A DNA stretch of 64,000 bases from Arthrobotrys musiformis (lineage: Eukaryota > Ascomycota > Orbiliomycetes > Orbiliales > Orbiliaceae): the NCBI GenBank assembly GCA_036971715.1, contig JAVHJL010000006.1, positions 496,001-560,000 on the forward strand, in the 5' to 3' direction. The notes under the pieces were generated by a model. It saw only the letters and a list, made by a program, of their open reading frames with translations. It was not told where the DNA came from and did no database searches. The position numbers and the translations under genes were made by a program. Below, one piece after another: positions 59,256 through 64,000 of the stretch. Each line of letters starts with the position of its first letter. The first letter of the stretch is position 1.

Positions 59256-62200
59256 TTTGATAGATGATGCTGGTTAAGATAATCAATATCTTTTAATAAG
59301 GCGAGTAGGCTGAGGTGCTTTGGGCTAAGCTTGCGAGACTGGTGCTTTGCAAGAAGTGTTCGAGGGAGGCGATGTCCTTGAGGATTGCTGATGCTGATGC
59401 TGATGATGATAGTGAAATATCTCGACGAAGAGGGCGACGAGTGTCCCCTTTATACAGGATCATCCATCGATATGTCAACTTGAAGGGTTGACTGAGATAG
59501 TATCGTGGCTTCTAGCTAGAGAGCTATTCTGCCGCTTCATACCCTCGGCTACTTCCTCAATAGTTGAGGTAGTCTTTGAAGCTGGGCGAGATTGGGCGGT
59601 GACCAAGTTCGAGATCTTCGTTTCAACCGTACCTCAGGTATTGGTGTCGTTAATTACTAGCTTTGCCTCGGAACCCCGCTTGGTCGTGGACCCACCAGTC
59701 GATCCATGGATTTTAATTATTTAGCTGATACTATTTCTACCTGACCACGATATCGACAGGGAAGTGGGCGCGACTGTATGGTCTAGCGCAACTTGAAATA
59801 TCTTCGGCCTCGGTAGCTACTAAATTAGGTCTGGTGATGTATAATATACCCCTGCATATAGATGGGATGAGACCTGGGGAAGTGTGGAGATCAAGCGCAC
59901 GGCATGTACCGACTTGGGCCAGACCATTGCATCCCGACGACCCTAAGGTTGTAGATTGACAGTATCATATAGAAAGTTGAATTCGGGACAATAACATATT
60001 TTTAATTTAAAAAAAACCGACAGATTACGGATTATGGCTTGGATGATAGCTCTCAGCAACGAGTTGGGGTCATGGATTTGAAGGCATTGCGCCTCCGATA
60101 ATTACCATCCGCCTTGGAGCACCAGAGCTCTTACCTCTCGATCGTTGTAGTGATGAGGATCTGACCTTAGATCTGCCCCGCACTAACTTTTTGAGGTCAA
60201 TGCCCTGGCACACCAAGCGAGTATACCCCAGAAAAGCCTAGTTGTGGGGTAGATGGGATGGATGATCAAAACCATTATTCTGATTGGGATCTCATTTTAA
60301 CCTATAGGTTAAGGACGGCACGATGCCAGTGTGGCTTGCATCTTATGTTGATAGGAAAGCTTGGGCTGTCTCAAGTGTGTTCTGGAGATACAGCGCCCCA
60401 AACCTAGCTTTTCTTCATGCAGCATTTGCGTCTATGTTTGAATATAGACTTGGTTGGCCTCGGTGCTACTTTCTGGCTCCATAACACTAGAGTTAGTTAA
60501 GGGCAAAACTGGTGACTATCACCAAATCTGACGTTAGTCATGGCATACAATTTACTTCTAACGGAAAGGAAAGCGAAAGTTCCGGTTTTCTACAGAGTCT
60601 TTACCAGAACCCAAGTTTCAAAAACTATTTTTGATTGGTTAGTTGGCCCACTTACCGAGGCATATGTAGGAAAGTGGAGACGAGACCCGCACCAGCAACG
60701 CCAAGCGCAAGGACCATGAAAAACGTTTCTGGAGAACCTTGGGCCTGTGCACATTTTCTTTTCCCTTGCACCATGGCAGAACCAGGTTTGGGACATCGTG
60801 ATCATTCGGACTGATTTTATGCAGATTGAATTTGAAGGGCTGTTTGCTTTACCCCTGGATTGTGATCATGCAAGGCGGGAGTGATCTGGGTCTTGCTTGG
60901 AGGAAAAACTCGACCACGAGTTAGTTCTAACCGGGAAATGTAGTCTATGCAGCTCATCAATCTCTTAATCACTGCCAACTAGCTGGTGCTTGGCTATGGA
61001 AATCGTCACTCACAGTTCGGCTTAAATTTCGGATAATGGTTTATAGGCAGCGAGATCGAGAGTATGTGATGAAGAGATGGTTTCATGTTTGAACGGACGA
61101 AATCTCAGCGAGCATCCGATTACGAGCTTTGACATAGCTCCAATATTCAAAAACTTACGGGATACCGTAGCATTTTTCACCATACGGAGACTTGGCTCAA
61201 GATATGGACGTCTGGGCTAAGGTAGTACATGGATACGGAGTAAATATTTTAATACATAGTAAAACGGGACAAGTGTTTTTTTGTCCCAGCGTAAGCTCTT
61301 GGGTTTGCTTAGGGGGCCTGCCCGCCCAGAGTACTTTGTATGGATATTTTACTTTCATGACTCGAGAGTTTAAGCCTCAACCGCAAATACAAAGTTAGGT
61401 TTATGAAATGAACCTTCAGACCCGTAACTCTCGGTGAAGAATGCTCCGTTACTGAGTATCTTCGGCTATGGCCTATTGGTCATGCAAGGTTTCGGGGATT
61501 TTAGGATATCGGGTTGGTAACGAGTACGAGGATTGGCATGCCGGCTACAGTTAACAGAATACACAGATCCCCCCTCTCGAATTGGAAAAATGGAATAACC
61601 GATATGCAGACGGCTGTGCGGACCTTAACTTTTTTTGAAAACAAGACTTTGTCTTTGCACTCGCGGGAGAATGAATTGCGTTTCAATATGCGGGAAGGGG
61701 GGACCTAGTAGGCCCAGGCTGATTTGAATGTCGTCTATGCTCATATGCGCGGCTGGAATACTATGTAGGCAGGGGTAAAGTTTTGCTTATTCCCCCCGCG
61801 TGCCCCTCCTGCATGCAAGATCCCAGATGGGTCCGTCTCCCACACTTTGAGTCCAGACCAGATCTCTTGTCTTCGGGTGAATTTTTGGCGGGCCACCTCG
61901 GTTATCCCACTCCTTTGTATAGACGTTTGGGCAGAGCGGGGGTATTGCAAGGGTATTTAGGGTTAGAACTTTTCGGAGGAGGCTTTTCAGGTCCGCATGG
62001 GCCTCCTGATGGACAGGCTATACTTTCTGCAGAAGGTCTTGCAGCCGGCTGTTACATGTGGCAAATGACGGCTAGACTAATATAATCTCCACCTGTTGGG
62101 CACATCGACAGACGATATGCATCTATGCGTCTTCCAGATTTGGCCCCACAATTGTACAATTGAAGACAAGCTTCGCAATTTGCAATTGCGCAAAAACTTT

Positions 62201-64000
62201 TTAAAACCGAACTTATCCGTACCGTGCGCTCTCCAGCTTTGCATATAAAGCTTCCCCACAGTTATATAACGGACTAATATATATATATATATATTTCATA
62301 AATATGTGATGTCACTAACTAAGTCTAGCGACTGCAGCTGAATAAATACAAAACGCATTGTTTTCGTATTTCGCTCATGTTTTCACATGTTTCATTTCGC
62401 CTGGTCTAGGAATCACCTTTTATTCGATTACAATAATTATCTTGACGTACAGATTCTAACTAGTCCGCCTTGAAAAGTGACACTTCACTTAGGGCTCATA
62501 GCGTTCAGCTTCGGTTATGGATTTCGAAATTTCGGCCGACGGTGTTAGCTTTCGTCAGCAGTTCCAAGGAAAATTCCATTGGTCCGGGACTTCATGAACA
62601 AAATAGGAGTCACAACGGGCATAAGGCTAAATTATCCTTGAAAAGGACTTGGGGAATGTATTGTTTGGCCTTCGCATATGGCCTTCGCAACGAGACCAGC
62701 CTTTGCCTTTTGGACCTGTTGGGTTGAAAAAGGGTCTTGGGAGCCTTGCCCAAAGCAAAGATGCCTTTCGATAGCGCGATGCCACGGTGTTATATTCTTT
62801 CTATATATAAAGCGGATTTGTAGGTAGGAAGGTAGTTCAGTCTGCAAAGGACACTCGCGGGCCCTGGATTTGGAGCTTCTGGTTCACAAATTACCTCAAT
62901 GCTGGATGCACCACAAAGCTTGGGACATAAGACTGGAATAAATTTGTGAAAGGCGAAATATATCGGAATATTATTTTACCGGGCCGAAGAGGTAGGTATT
63001 GCCTAAATAAGCCTTTGGAACATTGAACTGGACTTGGCAGTTAACGATTATTCTCGCGATAGATTACGAGTCTTGTGGCTCGAGGTTGGTGTGGCGGGGG
63101 GTATGGTTATATGGCTAGTTAATGGGCCCCGTTATACGTTACTAGTGCCTACTAAGCTAGGCAGTTGTCTGGTTATTATGAGACTAGCTAAGCACTGCAT
63201 TTCCCTTCAGTTCTTTGTTTTGCAAAGCGGATTCGAGGTTATTGCAAAGCCAATAAAACATAAGAAGGGTCTGCATGCTGTTCGGTAGCCCAATATCGAA
63301 GTGGGAATGCCCCTGACGGAAAGATCTCACCAATCTCGGCTGTCTTCAAATACGTGAAAAATTTGAAAAAAAATTTTGAAAAAAAAAAAAAAAAAAAAAG
63401 AACTTTGAGGTGTGTTTGGGACTCGAAATGGTACACCGTATACATTCCCCGGTCGCCACCACTTTGACGCGGTTTTAGATCGAGTCGAATCCGAGTTGAT
63501 TGTTACCAACTCGGCCATCTCTCAGTTCTTGAAGACAACACCCTAATTGCTGAATATATACCCTTGACGCCTGCAATCTGTGGAGCGTGGCATAAATATA
63601 CCCGAATTTTGAGTTGTCGCGTTGTATTTCCTAAAGTGGTAGTTTCTTGGCATACGTCGCACAAGGCTAAACAAAAGTTTCACGGTGCTACAGGAACAGT
63701 TCAGATGTCGCCTTGGTCTCCTTGTCGACCAAGTTATTGGGTTTAAGTCGAGTATTGGTACTTCGTAACCCCTCTTCACAGGTGAGGGCCATATCACGGT
63801 TAATCATCATTTGGCGGGTCGAAAAATCCAACGCTGCGCAGGTTTGGGGGCGTCTACTTTTTATGAGAGGCGAGCTCACGAGCGGGAGTAGTTTCTCCTT
63901 GCTCGACCTTGGGGTTCTTGGAATTAACGTGGGACCGTTGGTGGGAAAAAATAGAGATAAGAAAGACGCTCTTTGGATCAGCTGGAATGATGATACGTTT
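59256..64000. other. Gene-free right end, about 4.7 kb
   Basis: I find no supported gene to the end of the window. The region contains a TA dinucleotide run (about 62277-62294), a 21-nt A run (63379-63399) and scattered short frames without motifs. No transposon protein motif is visible, although the length and composition would fit a decayed element or simply a large spacer. Confidence 0.45.

Noticed and set aside
63379..63520. Minus-strand tRNA-like A box (TGGCCGAGTTGG), B-box-like sequences and a T run, suggestive of a tRNA or SINE
   Set aside because: The acceptor and T stems do not pair in either B-box choice, so no cloverleaf forms; only isolated box matches remain.

Overview
The window looks like nuclear DNA of a filamentous ascomycete (Pezizomycotina; a leotiomycete is only a guess). 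The reasons: most genes are split by short introns of about 50 to 150 nt with GTRNGT-like donors and often a CTAAC branch point; intergenic gaps run to several kb; and the gene set is typically fungal (NTE1-type phospholipase, GH65 acid trehalase, cutinase, a membrane-anchored aspartic-peptidase-like protein, a GAL4-type Zn2Cys6 protein, a DUF427 protein, a RING/IBR protein). I saw no operons, CRISPR arrays, rRNA or convincing tRNA genes. Exon joins were derived by hand from splice signals and reading phase.

Layout. 0-2.5 kb: no supported gene. 2.5-4.9 kb: a divergent pair, the eRF1 methyltransferase MTQ2 (minus) and a PfkB-family kinase (plus). 5.2-12.6 kb: a minus-strand neighbourhood with three unfamiliar genes (600, 288 and 121 aa). 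Each carries a 48-52 residue module on its own phase-0 exon. A possible fourth relic and a small secreted protein lie in the same stretch. 12.8-16.2 kb: a repeat-rich, T-rich, gene-poor island, followed by an acidic orphan reading frame. 17.8-22.6 kb: the five-exon NTE1 gene. 22.9-24.8 kb: a GPI-anchored secreted protein. 26.1-27.9 kb: an aspartic-peptidase-like membrane protein lacking its first catalytic Asp. 28.5-30.1 kb: guanine deaminase. 31.5 kb: a small protein with a mitochondrial-type leader. 32.6-34.2 kb: a WW-domain protein. 35.5-36.0 kb: a DUF427 protein. 37.0-38.8 kb: a Zn2Cys6 regulator interrupted by one in-frame TGA. 41.7-43.0 kb: a single-pass membrane protein. 44.7-47.8 kb: a RING/IBR protein. 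51.9-55.0 kb: acid trehalase. 58.5-59.3 kb: cutinase. The last 4.7 kb has no supported gene.

How the genes relate. There is no single pathway. Secreted and surface functions (cutinase, acid trehalase, GPI protein, small secreted protein, peptidase-like protein) alternate with housekeeping genes (MTQ2, NTE1, guanine deaminase). The feature most likely to be undescribed is the 5.2-12.6 kb family, which shares an exon-encoded module but has unrelated C-terminal tails.
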